The notes under the pieces: model-generated | Seen by the model: only the letters and a program-made list of their open reading frames with translations | Told to the model about the DNA's origin: nothing | Databases searched by the model: none | Source of the DNA: Sulfuricurvum sp. | GTDB taxonomy: Bacteria; Campylobacterota; Campylobacteria; Campylobacterales; Sulfurimonadaceae | DNA length: 64,000 bases | Assembly: GCF_030691015.1 (NCBI RefSeq) | Contig: NZ_JAUYFF010000001.1 | Location: 310,001 to 374,000, forward strand | Direction of reading: 5' to 3' | Part shown: piece after piece, positions 29,261 to 40,012 of the stretch | Layout of the letters: every line of letters starts with the position of its first letter | How positions within the stretch are numbered: the first letter of the stretch is position 1 | Position numbers and translations under genes: made by a program

Positions 29261-32200
29261 ATGCAACTAGGACTTAGAAATCGACTTCGCCTCATCAGTC
29301 TCTTACCGATTCTGATACTTTTTATCCTCGCAAGCTACTACGTTTATAATGCGTATGTCAGCTACAAAGGGGCGGAACAGCTTCAAGTAAGACTTGAGGG
29401 AAACAAACAACTCAATGATCTGATCAATAACCTTTCACGCGAACGCGGAATGACGGTAATGTATATGGGGAATGCTTCACCGGCCACCCTAAAATCACTT
29501 CATGCGCAACGAGCTATTGTCGATCAAAAAATCGATGCGTATCAAAAACATCTTACAACCCTAGAACATATGAATGCAGAAGAAGCTTCAAAAGCCTCTG
29601 CATTATCAAAACTCATCAGTGATCTACAGCGAGGGATCAATCAATCTCGTCCCTACGTCGATAACGGCAATGCCAATTTTGATAAAATTTTTACCGATCT
29701 GTACGGTAAATCGGAAGAACAGCTCATCAATGAACTGGCCAAACTGGCAACACTACATTTTGATGACGAAGTTAATTCCCTCTCTTCTGCCTACCTCTCT
29801 TTAGTTCGTGCAAACGAATACAGCAGTGTGGAACGTGACTACATTACCTATGTTCTCTCACGGGCAACCCCTCTTGCCGAAGAAGAACTCAATAAATGGG
29901 TTACGTTAATTGCAAAAGCCGATACCTTCAATCTCGAAGGAATGAGTAACAAACCGATCCAGTCAAAACTCCAAGCAACCCTTTACAGTGAAGATAACAG
30001 CGAGCTTTTCCTTGATATCACGACAGAACGAACCACTATTTTGCAAACCAGCACCACCGGTGCCTATCAAACCCAATCGGGTATTTGGTTTGCCATGATT
30101 TCTGAAAAAATCGATGCCATCAACGAAGCTGAAAAAGTTTTGATCGATGCCATGGACGCTCGTGCTTCTATCGTACAAGAACAAGCGGTTCAAGTCCTCA
30201 TCATCGCTATTGCCGTCTGGATATTGGGAGTTTTGGTTGCGATTTTAGGCTATTTTTTCTCTGCTGAAATCACCACCAACATCAAAAATCTTGAATCGGT
30301 TCTCAAACGGGTTGCAGAAGATACGCACGACAGCGAAGCTGAAGTTCTCAGCCATACCATTAACCTCGATACCACAGCAGGTACAGCCCAAGCGTATGGC
30401 TTGCTGGAACGTATCATTGAGCAAACCCTCAATGATAAGCAATACGCGATGGAAGCTTCCGAAGCAAAATCGATGTTTTTGGCCAATATGTCCCATGAAA
30501 TTCGTACCCCTCTTAACGGTATCGTCGGATTTACCGAGCTACTCAAAGATACCGACCTTCATGACGAACAACGAGAGTTTATCGATATCATTGAAAAAAG
30601 TTCTGAGAACCTTCTTGAAATCATTAATAATATTCTCGACCTCTCAAAAATCGAAAGCAATAAACTTGAAATTGAGGAGATTGTCTTTAATCCGATCGAT
30701 GAATTTGAAAGTGCCGTTGAAGTCTACGGAGTCCGTGCTTCCGAAAAGCATATCGACCTTGCATGTTATGTCGATCCGAGCCTGGAGCGACCGCTCAAAG
30801 GGGATCCGACTAAAATCAAAGAGGTCATTATCAACCTTCTTTCCAATGCCGTCAAATTTACCAACAGCGGCGGGGCTATCAGTGTCGATATACGCCGAGT
30901 AGAGTGTGATACCCTCAATCGAACCAAAGTCCGTTTCCAAGTAAAAGACAATGGAATCGGAGTTACCAGCGAGCAACGCTCCCGTATTTTTGAAGCCTTT
31001 TCACAAGCCGATACGTCAATTACCCGTAAATACGGCGGTACCGGTTTAGGACTCACCATTTCAAGCCGTTTCGTTGAATTGATGGGGTCACAGCTTGATC
31101 TTGAAAGCGAACCGGGCAACGGCACAACATTTTTCTTTACACTAGAGTTTGAAGAGATTGAAACCCTTAATGAACCGCTTAAGGGATCATTTTCCAATAT
31201 CAATGCCGTCATATTAGAGAACCATTCGAAGAAGAAACTCCAAAATACCTATCTTAAAGAGTATCTCGACTATTTCGGAGTGAGTTATACCACTTTTCAT
31301 GAACTAGATGAGCTTAGAATGTTGGAGCGGCAAGTTAATTACGACTTGCTATTTATTGACAATGACTACACAACCGATGATGATATTCTTACGTATGCAT
31401 CATCACAAGAACAGCTGGTTCTCATTACCAAATCATTCTATATGAAAAAAATCGACTCTCTGGGAATCGATATTTTCAAAGTATTGTATGAGCCTCTTAA
31501 CAGTTCAAAAATTCGCATCACCCTTGATGCGTATGATGCCGAAGCATTTAGCAACCGTAAAGTAAAAGTATCACGCCGCAAAAAGTTCGATGAGAAAAAC
31601 TCCCGTTTTGCCGCAACCGCACTCGTTGCTGAAGATAATATTATCAACCAAAAACTGATTCGACGTACTCTTGAAGATCTAGGATTAGAAATCACGATAG
31701 CCAACAATGGGCTTGAAGCATTTGAAAAACGCAAAAACGGTAATTTTGACATTATATTTATGGATATTCAAATGCCCGTACTTGACGGCATCGAAGCAAC
31801 CCAAGAGATTTTGGATTTCGAAGAGGATTATGGCCATAATCATATCCCTATCGTTGCCTTGACGGCAAATGCACTTAAAGGGGACCGTGAGCGGTTTATG
31901 GCAGCTGGAATGGATGAATATACCACCAAACCGCTGGTACGATCAGAAATAATCTCATTACTCAACAACTTTTTATCCCATAAGATTATTGAAATCAACC
32001 CTGTACCGAAATCGGTTCACGAGATTGTTGCTTCCTCTGAAGAATCAGCTCCTCTTATGACAAGCAGCGATGTCATAGTCGAACAAGGAAGTGAAACTAT
32101 TATTCCTGAGATTCCGGAAGAGAGTCTTATTGCCCTTCCTGAGGAAGAGTCCATCAATACATTGATGGAGGCTAATGAAGAGGATCCAATCCTACCGAAA

Positions 32201-32608
32201 CCGGAAGAAGAGTCGGCTATTATTGATGAGCCTATGATTCAAGAGCGGGTATCAGCCTATGAAGCCGATATACTGATAGCGAAACAAAATATTCTGGAAT
32301 TAAAACTCTTCACCCGCATTCTTGATGATTTAGGCTATACCTACAAAAGTGTCACAACTTCCGATCAACTCAAAGAAGAAATCAGTAATCATCGCTATAA
32401 ACTTGCCCTTTTTGATAAAAAATTAAGTGGATTAAATCTCAAGGATCTGTATGATATAATCCGTTCTAATAGCAGCGATACGTCTCTGGTTATGCTCATC
32501 GATCCAAGTGTTCCGGAAGAAGCTGAGGATGCAATGTATGTTCATGAAATTATCAAAAATATCATCAACAAAGATTTATTGCGTCTTGTTTTTGAAAAAT
32601 TTATCTAA
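29261..32608 (+). CDS. Hybrid sensor histidine kinase with NIT-like sensor and several receiver-like domains
   Basis: NIT-like [13 protein letters not shown]-box [18 protein letters not shown] box [11 protein letters not shown] box KYGGTGLGL; canonical [17 protein letters not shown] plus divergent REC-like segments. Confidence 0.93.
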   Translation: MQLGLRNRLRLISLLPILILFILASYYVYNAYVSYKGAEQLQVRLEGNKQLNDLINNLSRERGMTVMYMGNASPATLKSLHAQRAIVDQKIDAYQKHLTTLEHMNAEEASKASALSKLISDLQRGINQSRPYVDNGNANFDKIFTDLYGKSEEQLINELAKLATLHFDDEVNSLSSAYLSLVRANEYSSVERDYITYVLSRATPLAEEELNKWVTLIAKADTFNLEGMSNKPIQSKLQATLYSEDNSELFLDITTERTTILQTSTTGAYQTQSGIWFAMISEKIDAINEAEKVLIDAMDARASIVQEQAVQVLIIAIAVWILGVLVAILGYFFSAEITTNIKNLESVLKRVAEDTHDSEAEVLSHTINLDTTAGTAQAYGLLERIIEQTLNDKQYAMEASEAKSMFLANMSHEIRTPLNGIVGFTELLKDTDLHDEQREFIDIIEKSSENLLEIINNILDLSKIESNKLEIEEIVFNPIDEFESAVEVYGVRASEKHIDLACYVDPSLERPLKGDPTKIKEVIINLLSNAVKFTNSGGAISVDIRRVECDTLNRTKVRFQVKDNGIGVTSEQRSRIFEAFSQADTSITRKYGGTGLGLTISSRFVELMGSQLDLESEPGNGTTFFFTLEFEEIETLNEPLKGSFSNINAVILENHSKKKLQNTYLKEYLDYFGVSYTTFHELDELRMLERQVNYDLLFIDNDYTTDDDILTYASSQEQLVLITKSFYMKKIDSLGIDIFKVLYEPLNSSKIRITLDAYDAEAFSNRKVKVSRRKKFDEKNSRFAATALVAEDNIINQKLIRRTLEDLGLEITIANNGLEAFEKRKNGNFDIIFMDIQMPVLDGIEATQEILDFEEDYGHNHIPIVALTANALKGDRERFMAAGMDEYTTKPLVRSEIISLLNNFLSHKIIEINPVPKSVHEIVASSEESAPLMTSSDVIVEQGSETIIPEIPEESLIALPEEESINTLMEANEEDPILPKPEEESAIIDEPMIQERVSAYEADILIAKQNILELKLFTRILDDLGYTYKSVTTSDQLKEEISNHRYKLALFDKKLSGLNLKDLYDIIRSNSSDTSLVMLIDPSVPEEAEDAMYVHEIIKNIINKDLLRLVFEKFI

Positions 32609-32627
32609 GCGAATGGGGAAAATCTAA

Positions 32628-33005
32628 ATGGATGAGAAGAAACTAAAAGTTCTCGCGGTCGATGATGATATGATCAACCTAAAACTACTCAAGACCATGC
32701 TCATGAAAACCCCGAATGTCTCCGCTGTAGTAGAGGCGAAAAATGGTGCCGATGCCATCGGTGTACTCAAATCCCAAAACGATATTGATATCATTCTCCT
32801 CGATATCATTATGCCGGTTATGGGCGGGATCGAAATGCTCAAAGTCATTCGTGCGGATGAATCCCTCCGTCAACTTCCCGTTATCGTCCTCACCACCGAT
32901 GAGACTAAAAAAGGGGAAGCATTAGAATGCGGAGCCAACGGTTTCTTGATGAAACCGGTTCGTGAAAAAGATGTCCTCGCAAAAATCGCTCAGTTAGCAC
33001 TTTAA
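32628..33005 (+). CDS. Single-domain CheY-like response regulator
   Basis: VLAVDDDMINLKLL, IILLDIIMPVMGGIEML, VIVLTTDE, LMKPVRE. Confidence 0.93.
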   Translation: MDEKKLKVLAVDDDMINLKLLKTMLMKTPNVSAVVEAKNGADAIGVLKSQNDIDIILLDIIMPVMGGIEMLKVIRADESLRQLPVIVLTTDETKKGEALECGANGFLMKPVREKDVLAKIAQLAL

Positions 33006-33015
33006 CTTTATTCCC

Positions 33016-33061
33016 GTTCGTGGTGAGCACTTGTGCCCTTTGGGTATGTCAAACCATGAAC
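33016..33061. repeat. REP-like palindrome / possible bidirectional terminator between convergent genes
   Basis: GTTCGTGGT...ACCATGAAC arms (8/9 complementary) around an internal CCC-TTT-GGG hairpin; followed by a run of T. Confidence 0.5.
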
Positions 33062-33074
33062 CCTTTTTTTCTTC

Positions 33075-33521
33075 TTACAGCTTTTGCCAAGAACGTCTAT
33101 GCGCACGGATAGGTTCTGTTGTGATAGTCGCGCGCGTTACAGCTGTCGCATCAATCAGTACCATCGTATCTTTTCCGGTAGTGTCAGCCAGCGTTGTACA
33201 TCCTGCCGCTGCCGCTCCTTCAAATGAGTAGGCTAAGGAAACATTAATATCGAAAATAGCAGTTCCTCCTGCATCGTTTACGGTGATATTGAGCTGATTC
33301 AAACACGCCCCCGCTGTCGTATCAACCCCCTGCGCCCTCATAAGAGCATACTCAGTGGCACTCTGCGCCAATAGCTCTGCCTGAGCTCTGAGATAATTAT
33401 CGGAGATCGATTTACTCCCTTTGGCGGCATTGGATAAAAGCAAGGCTCCCCCTAAAGCAACCATAACAACGACAAAAATCGCCAGAATCATGGCAAACCC
33501 TTTGCGTTTAGTAACGGACAT
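33075..33521 (-). CDS. PilX/GspK-like minor pseudopilin
   Basis: KGFAMILAIFVVVMVALGGALLLSNAAKGSKSISDNYLRAQAELLAQSATEYAL; prepilin-like N-terminus without Glu5. Start taken at MSVTKRKGF. Confidence 0.7.
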   Translation of the reverse strand: MSVTKRKGFAMILAIFVVVMVALGGALLLSNAAKGSKSISDNYLRAQAELLAQSATEYALMRAQGVDTTAGACLNQLNITVNDAGGTAIFDINVSLAYSFEGAAAAGCTTLADTTGKDTMVLIDATAVTRATITTEPIRAHRRSWQKL

Positions 33522-34449
33522 GTACCATCCTTTCACGGCAAATTTGATTTGCGGAAAGATTCGAATCACTTAAATTCTCATCTAGCCCTTGCAGACAGAT
33601 TTTGAGGGTATAAATATTACCGACATTCGAGTTCATTACAGTATTACTATTGTCATACAAAATAGTAAAGTGTGTCACTTTATCGGCTAAAAGTCGTGCA
33701 GTAGCTCCACTATACTGTTCATTATTCCACGGTTCAAATCCCGTGTACATATTAAACAGACCGTTCTTTGCTCGAAATGCATAGGCTGTCCGCATCACAT
33801 ACGCCCGACTTGCCTGCCCGCTGATACTTAACACTTTATCAAGGGTAAGGGCTGTATCGGAATCCACTGACTGTATTGTTGCATAAACATGATTTTCAAC
33901 ATTAGCTGCACCTGTCAGATCCCAACCAAACCGATGACATTCATCTGCTCCCTCTCCCATACCATCACTCCGAAAAATAGCTGCACCCACCAAGGAATTC
34001 CCCGGATTGATAGAGGTATAGTTAGCATCCGCCGAAATCAACGTATTTCCGACACTCAAAACATCGCTTGTCCACCCCGAAAGCCAACGCCCTAACCCTG
34101 CATTCCAAAATCCTCTCAACCCATCATTATCCACCGCAACAAAAGCAATCGTATAATCGTTCTTTTCATCTCCTGTTACAGGGATACCATCACATTGACT
34201 ACCAAATGACACATTATTTTGATCCAAACGGATAATCGAAGCGGAGATTCCATTTTCAAAATATTTGGATACCTGCTCAAGGATGTGATCCGCTTGAGCA
34301 ACTCGTTTGGAATACTCACCCGTTCGATAAATTCCATCATAATATTGCCGCAAAACTTCCAGTGCCAATCCCCCGACTATTCCCATAATAACCATGACAA
34401 ACAAAAGCTCTATCATAGTAAAAGCTTTGCGATTATTTATAGGCTTCAT
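33508..34449 (-). CDS. Prepilin-type N-terminal cleavage/methylation domain protein
   Basis: RKAFTMIELLFVMVIMGIVGGLALEVLRQYYDG. Confidence 0.85.
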   Translation of the reverse strand: MKPINNRKAFTMIELLFVMVIMGIVGGLALEVLRQYYDGIYRTGEYSKRVAQADHILEQVSKYFENGISASIIRLDQNNVSFGSQCDGIPVTGDEKNDYTIAFVAVDNDGLRGFWNAGLGRWLSGWTSDVLSVGNTLISADANYTSINPGNSLVGAAIFRSDGMGEGADECHRFGWDLTGAANVENHVYATIQSVDSDTALTLDKVLSISGQASRAYVMRTAYAFRAKNGLFNMYTGFEPWNNEQYSGATARLLADKVTHFTILYDNSNTVMNSNVGNIYTLKICLQGLDENLSDSNLSANQICRERMVHVRY

Positions 34450-35135
34450 TCGGAGAACTTCCCAACATTGGATTTAAAAAAAGTCAATGTCATATCGACA
34501 TCAGGATTAGCAGGGTTATGAGTTCGAACGACAATTTGTTTGAGATGAGTTTGTGTCCCAGCATTAAAAGGGTTCATATTTGCCGATGACCCCAATGTCC
34601 ATGTTGCCGTTGCCATTCCTGCATTAATAGCAGATATTGTAGCAGCAACATAATTCACTCGATACTCAATCTGAATCGTATAGATTGTATTATTAGCCCC
34701 TGTTGCATTTATTTCTAAATTATAGGGGTTGTTATGAAGTTGCTCTATCCCTTGAGTCAAATTCAAATTTCCATTTACCGCAGCTACTGCCATCATCGGA
34801 GCATTAGCAGAACAGGCCATACTTGAATCAGGATTTGCACGGTATGTTCCTGCTCCTCTAAGAGGGTCAACATTACAAGGCAAATCAATATCTCCAGCAA
34901 TCTGAAGTGAACCAAAATCGGGAGCGGTCGAGTTTCGATCCCATCGTGCTTGAGAGACCTTGGTGATCTCCCCCATCATCCGCTTGAGAATATCCTCATC
35001 GATAATCATCCCTTTGGAGGCATTATCGGCTACATTCATCATAGAGGGAATGGTGATGACGCTGATGGCTATAATGACTATGGCAAATATAAGCTCGATC
35101 ATCGCCATAGCTAAGCGCATTTTAGAACCTCTCAT
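34446..35135 (-). CDS. Pseudopilin-like protein (PilV/MshO-like)
   Basis: RLAMAMIELIFAIVIIAISVITIPSMM N-terminus; 4-bp overlap with the next gene. Confidence 0.75.
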   Translation of the reverse strand: MRGSKMRLAMAMIELIFAIVIIAISVITIPSMMNVADNASKGMIIDEDILKRMMGEITKVSQARWDRNSTAPDFGSLQIAGDIDLPCNVDPLRGAGTYRANPDSSMACSANAPMMAVAAVNGNLNLTQGIEQLHNNPYNLEINATGANNTIYTIQIEYRVNYVAATISAINAGMATATWTLGSSANMNPFNAGTQTHLKQIVVRTHNPANPDVDMTLTFFKSNVGKFSE

Positions 35136-38100
35136 TATCGTGTTGCCGGAGTGTAATCATAGGTTACTCCCGTTCCTCTTGATGTCCCTTTATTAGCTTT
35201 ATCGCTTCCGAGTATTTTGGTATTGGTAGAACTGCCCGCTGTTCCAATATTCGGGACAACATTAATATTGAAACATGGATGGGTTTGGCAGTCGAGATTA
35301 GGATTAGATGGATCACTATACTCGAGGGCATTGATACCATACCATAACCACGGATCAGTATTGATATGAGCTTTACCGCTATAAGTTGGAGCAATAGGAC
35401 CAAGGGTATATGTCTCCATTCCGTTGACCTCATTACTCCACATATTAACAGTCGTTACCGTACCATTACTGTTATTTTGTATTCGGGTAATATTCCCGTC
35501 TCCGTCGTTATTATCGTTATGCAGTATATTGATAAACCATTGCGATGAATTACGACTAGGTGCTAAGCCCGTTCCAGCTAATGTCGGGGTGTTAAATACT
35601 TCATACCAAGCGTTTGCAGTAAAACCGACATTTCCAAATACCCGTACATCGCGTGGAACGATACGCCCGTAAACAAAAGTAACATTTTGATCAGCATTTT
35701 CTATACGAGAACCAGAAACATTTCTATCTCCAATAGGAGCAGTACCCGTATAAAATGAAATAATTGATACATTTGTTTCATTTCCATTGACGCTGAATGG
35801 ATTCACTGTTATAGTTGGTGATTTATTAAAATTAAATCGAAGCATTAAACTACTATTAGTTTCATTCCATGCTAAATATTTTGTACCATTTTCATCGCCC
35901 CCGCTTCCAAACCCTATGGCTAAATTGTTAATAACTGTTTCATTTGCATCACCATGAAGATTATCAAACACAATAGGAGTGATGGTTACACTTTTTTCCC
36001 ATGCCCCTTGTCTGAAATTTCGAGTGATCGCTCCATTGTTATTTTGAGCACTTACATTTAAATCAAAACGGCCTGACATCATTTTTAATGTAGCTTCATC
36101 ATCCCCGATTCGCGCAAGATACGTAAAAGTACCCGGATTCCCATTGTTATTACTGAGCCTCAAAGTAGAAATATTAAAAGTAGAGGGGATATAAGTTGCA
36201 TTAGTGTTTCCACATATAAAAGTTCCATTACAATTTAGTTGTGAATCATCATTATCAATTGCAGACCAAACTTTATCTATGACTTGTAATGTCATTTTTC
36301 CTACATCTGAAAAATTTACTGGCATTACTTCATTAGATACTATTCCACTTTTAACAGAGATTCCATTACTCATATTAAAATCACCTGTTCCCATTGAAAA
36401 GAATCCAACTAGTCCATTTGTTGTATCTAGTACATTATTAGGATAGTATCTTGCACTAGTATTCAATTCTAAAATATTACGGGCATTTGTAACATTATAA
36501 TCATTCGTTAATCCATTTTGAAATGTCAATGCCTGTAATGTTATATTGTAGTCAGATGCAGAAGTTAATAGATCAGGCCAATGGGAAGAATTCGATGTGA
36601 TTGTAAATTTATTTGGTCTTATCGCATATGCATCCGATGAACATCCTTTTGTCCCTAAAGCGTCCAAAGTACATTGATAACATCCATAATTATGAGCATA
36701 TACACCCGTTCCAATACCATGATTGGCAGGTTCACAAGGAGCGCCATTTAATGTTCCTCGACATCTATCAACAGCTGCTTGTCCAAATGCTTGTAAATAC
36801 TGACTTCCACTATTTACACATTGTGGCATTCCTTCAATATTACCGCTATTAGAGCTATTTACCAAACAGGTAATCGAAGGATCTATTAGATTCATTCCAT
36901 AAAAATTAATATATTTCGGAACTATTTTAGAATGTTTTTTAGCTTGTGCTTGTATTGTGTATGTCGATGTTGTTCTTGCATACGTGTCCCCTGCAGAAAA
37001 AGTAGATATCAAAGGTTGCCCATTATTCCCAATAATTTGATAACGCTCAGCTGTACATGATCCATTATCATCGGTTGTATTAATATCAGAAACATAAAAA
37101 AGTACTGGCATATCAACTACATCATTGTTACCAGCAGTATAATAAGGAATTGCACTCGAGCCCCCTCCCGTCCCTAACCAAACTGCATCTAAAAAGTGAT
37201 TAGCATCTGTTTTTGATGTTATTTTTGTTTTTAATCCTGTCCGAGCTGTGTACCCATTGGTTGGATAATTATCGACTACATCAACTGCTCCTGTGTTGCT
37301 TGGTGGAGTTGGTGGAATTGGATTATAAGGAGTACATCGTCCCCAAACTGTCAAATCATCAATTTCATGAGCATTACACCCACCCCCAGTTCCTGAGGTT
37401 AATGCAAAACGGACCAATGCAGGAGTAGTAGTTTGATTATAAACTGGATTTTTAGCATCAAATCCATTGATAATCGTAACATATCCTGATCCAGTGTCTC
37501 GTTCAAGACGGATGTACAAGTGAGCATTATCACGAGCATCCACAGTCAAACGAAATTTATCACCCGGTAATTTAGCCGGATTTGTATAGTCAACTTCCGG
37601 TGCAATAGGCGTTGTTAAAGGATACGCTTCTTGTAAGAATTCATATCCGGACATACCACTACCATCTCCACGAATGACTGCAGCATTCGTATGAAATCCA
37701 GGACCACCAACACGATCTTCTGTAGGATTAGCAAAGTTCCCATATTCATCCAAGCCAAGACCAAGCCAACCACCTTGAAACCCAGGATTTCCATGTCCCT
37801 GAGCATATCCCATTGATCCTCCATATGCGCCAGGTGTTGGGGATGCTCCCACTGCTGAATCATACAATACGGCGACAACCCCATCCGCACCATAGGTACC
37901 TAATCCTGCTTCAGCAGGACTTTCTTCAAAACATCCTCCATATGCATAATGGGTAAATTCTACAATTATTAAATTCCCTTGAGAAGGAAACTCATAGTCC
38001 TTTGTAACGGCTGTAGCAATATTTTTTTTACCCGGAGTGAGTTTGAGATGTCCACTGTTAATTTGCGGGGTAAAGGTTCCGTTACTATAAAGTGTCCGCC

Positions 38101-39187
38101 ATTTTTCGTCTAATTCCGTACTAAATGTATCGTTGTAACACATAGGAGCTGTTAATTGTTCCATAATACTGGCTGTTGCAATATCATATCCTGCTTTTAG
38201 TGAAACCCCCCCGCTTCCAGTCGGATTCGAAAGAGTTACTCTAAAGCTTTCTGTCAATTCAATTATTTCATCGTGATAAATATCCATATTAACAGTGACT
38301 TCTGTTTGTCCTGCTGGAATTGTTACACTTCCTCCTGCAATACGGTAATCACTATCCCCAATAGCAGTTAAATCATACGTAGTGTACATTACACTAATCG
38401 GGTACTCTACCACAGTATCCAATGATATTTTCATAGGCATTTGTGATACTCCACCATAAGGGAGAGTCGTATTTTCACTTGTTTGATAAACTACTTGTTC
38501 CCAACCTATCTCAGGAAGTTTAACTATTATATTCACCGTTCCCGTGGAGGTATGAGCAAATCCATCCTGAATTGTGTAAGTAAACGAATCATTTCCAAGA
38601 TAATCGACTTCCGGTGTATACGTAAAAGATCCATTTGCATCCAAAGCAAGTACTCCATGCGATGGAGCCGTATTTGTTATTACACTTAATGAATCTCCCA
38701 TATCATTAGTTAATATATTTTCACTTAATACACTATTTTTGCCAGTAATATATGAATCATTAACTGCAGTTGCATTGGGAACAAAATTGAAACTAAATGC
38801 ATATACCTGATTATTTGCAGTGCTTTTAATACGCATATTAAAATCAGTTGCACCTGTAAAAGTTATAGTATTATTATTATTTAGTACTGTGCCCGTACTA
38901 TTATCAGGACAACTAGATAAATGATATTTATATGCTACGTCATTATCAGCATCTCGGGTAAAGGTTAAAGTACCAGCGGATGGAATATTAAAGTAATAGT
39001 ATTCATTATCGCCATTATCAAACTGATTCCCAGAATATGAATCTGTATAATTTGAATCCACTCCAGATACGGTGAAACTATGATCTGTAGTATTACTACA
39101 CGCATCAGAGCACCATCCTGATGGACTCATAACCATCACCATTCCAAAAACCGCTATCCATCGTAAAAAAAGTTTATTTATTTTCAT
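35135..39187 (-). CDS. Large surface protein, MshQ/DUF6701-like, with Ig/cadherin-like, Calx-beta and lectin-like segments
   Basis: Signal peptide; NDSYITGKNSVLSENILTNDMGDSLSVITNTAPSHGVLALDANGSFTYTPEVDYLGNDSFTYTIQDG; Calx-beta-like ITVNMDIYHDEIIELTESFRVTLSNPTG; DUF6701-like C-terminal half. Confidence 0.8.
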   Translation of the reverse strand: MKINKLFLRWIAVFGMVMVMSPSGWCSDACSNTTDHSFTVSGVDSNYTDSYSGNQFDNGDNEYYYFNIPSAGTLTFTRDADNDVAYKYHLSSCPDNSTGTVLNNNNTITFTGATDFNMRIKSTANNQVYAFSFNFVPNATAVNDSYITGKNSVLSENILTNDMGDSLSVITNTAPSHGVLALDANGSFTYTPEVDYLGNDSFTYTIQDGFAHTSTGTVNIIVKLPEIGWEQVVYQTSENTTLPYGGVSQMPMKISLDTVVEYPISVMYTTYDLTAIGDSDYRIAGGSVTIPAGQTEVTVNMDIYHDEIIELTESFRVTLSNPTGSGGVSLKAGYDIATASIMEQLTAPMCYNDTFSTELDEKWRTLYSNGTFTPQINSGHLKLTPGKKNIATAVTKDYEFPSQGNLIIVEFTHYAYGGCFEESPAEAGLGTYGADGVVAVLYDSAVGASPTPGAYGGSMGYAQGHGNPGFQGGWLGLGLDEYGNFANPTEDRVGGPGFHTNAAVIRGDGSGMSGYEFLQEAYPLTTPIAPEVDYTNPAKLPGDKFRLTVDARDNAHLYIRLERDTGSGYVTIINGFDAKNPVYNQTTTPALVRFALTSGTGGGCNAHEIDDLTVWGRCTPYNPIPPTPPSNTGAVDVVDNYPTNGYTARTGLKTKITSKTDANHFLDAVWLGTGGGSSAIPYYTAGNNDVVDMPVLFYVSDINTTDDNGSCTAERYQIIGNNGQPLISTFSAGDTYARTTSTYTIQAQAKKHSKIVPKYINFYGMNLIDPSITCLVNSSNSGNIEGMPQCVNSGSQYLQAFGQAAVDRCRGTLNGAPCEPANHGIGTGVYAHNYGCYQCTLDALGTKGCSSDAYAIRPNKFTITSNSSHWPDLLTSASDYNITLQALTFQNGLTNDYNVTNARNILELNTSARYYPNNVLDTTNGLVGFFSMGTGDFNMSNGISVKSGIVSNEVMPVNFSDVGKMTLQVIDKVWSAIDNDDSQLNCNGTFICGNTNATYIPSTFNISTLRLSNNNGNPGTFTYLARIGDDEATLKMMSGRFDLNVSAQNNNGAITRNFRQGAWEKSVTITPIVFDNLHGDANETVINNLAIGFGSGGDENGTKYLAWNETNSSLMLRFNFNKSPTITVNPFSVNGNETNVSIISFYTGTAPIGDRNVSGSRIENADQNVTFVYGRIVPRDVRVFGNVGFTANAWYEVFNTPTLAGTGLAPSRNSSQWFINILHNDNNDGDGNITRIQNNSNGTVTTVNMWSNEVNGMETYTLGPIAPTYSGKAHINTDPWLWYGINALEYSDPSNPNLDCQTHPCFNINVVPNIGTAGSSTNTKILGSDKANKGTSRGTGVTYDYTPATR

Positions 39188-39190
39188 CTC

Positions 39191-39204
39191 ATCCTCCTTA
39201 GGAT
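39191..39204 (-). promoter_or_regulatory. Hairpin ATCCT-AAGG-AGGAT containing the adhesin Shine-Dalgarno
   Basis: Minus-strand ATCCTAAGGAGGAT lies directly upstream of ATG at 39187; AAGGAGG falls in loop and stem. Confidence 0.5.
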
Positions 39205-39208
39205 TTTA

Positions 39209-39287
39209 AGGGACACAAAAGCGGGGCTCGGTAGCACTCATCCATATACCCAATTTATCTAATCGATTACTATCGACCATTGTCCCT
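39209..39287 (-). promoter_or_regulatory. Structured 5' leader of the adhesin gene (riboswitch-like, class unknown)
   Basis: 7-bp closing stem AGGGACA/TGTCCCT enclosing TCGAT-AGTA-ATCGA and GGTA...TACC hairpins. Confidence 0.4.
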
Positions 39288-39475
39288 CTTTACTAAAGCT
39301 TTTATGCGAGGAGACGCTATCTTTTGATTGTAGTGCTATGCAGATTAAATGGCGATTAAAATGCGTTAATAATTATTGATCGTGTATCGATTCTCTTTTT
39401 ATAAAACTTCTTGACGTTTGTTTTTTGTGTGTTATAATCAAACTTTCCTCAATATAACACTAAGGTGGGACAACT

Positions 39476-40012
39476 ATGAATATCTCTCTCGTCGGACGCC
39501 ATATCGAGCTCAGCGATGCCATTAAAGATCATCTGATGCACTCTATCGATACACTATCTAAATACCATCTCGACCTTATCAGCGTTAATGCCGTTGCCAG
39601 CTCGAACGAACGCAAAAAAGGGGTGACGATCGAATTTACGATCAACGTTGCCGGAAAAAACACTATTGTAATCACCCAACGTGACGATGATCTCTACGCC
39701 GCTATCGACATCGCTATCGACCGTGCCCAAAAAGCACTTCGCCGTCTTCATGACCGCATTTCTGATCATAAAAATGAAGGGCTCAATGAAGCAAAACTAG
39801 CAGCCTCGCACACTATCGATTTGCACGCTGCCAATGAAGCGATGGAAGATGAGATTGTTCCGACAGAATTGGTTCTCTACAAACCTCAAGAGGTTGCCGA
39901 AGTGGTAGAAAAACTCAAAGAGAGTACCAAAGTTTTTGAAGTATTTTATGACAATGACGGGAAAATGCGTGTCCTTTACAAACGCGGTGACGGACGTTTC
40001 GGGTTATATTAA
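39476..40012 (+). CDS. hpf: Ribosome hibernation promoting factor (long HPF)
   Basis: MNISLVGRHIELSDAIKDHLMHSIDTLSKY; C-terminal VFYDNDGKMRVLYKRGDGRFGLY. Confidence 0.93.
   Translation: MNISLVGRHIELSDAIKDHLMHSIDTLSKYHLDLISVNAVASSNERKKGVTIEFTINVAGKNTIVITQRDDDLYAAIDIAIDRAQKALRRLHDRISDHKNEGLNEAKLAASHTIDLHAANEAMEDEIVPTELVLYKPQEVAEVVEKLKESTKVFEVFYDNDGKMRVLYKRGDGRFGLY

Noticed and set aside
30291-30902. 203-aa ORF within the hybrid kinase gene in another frame
   Set aside because: Out-of-frame translation of the kinase core; the kinase frame has intact motifs.
39209-39287. c-di-GMP-I (GEMM) riboswitch call
   Set aside because: Some fragments look similar (GGGACACAAAAGC, GGTAGC on the plus strand), but order, spacing and conserved core do not fit; kept only as an unclassified structured leader.
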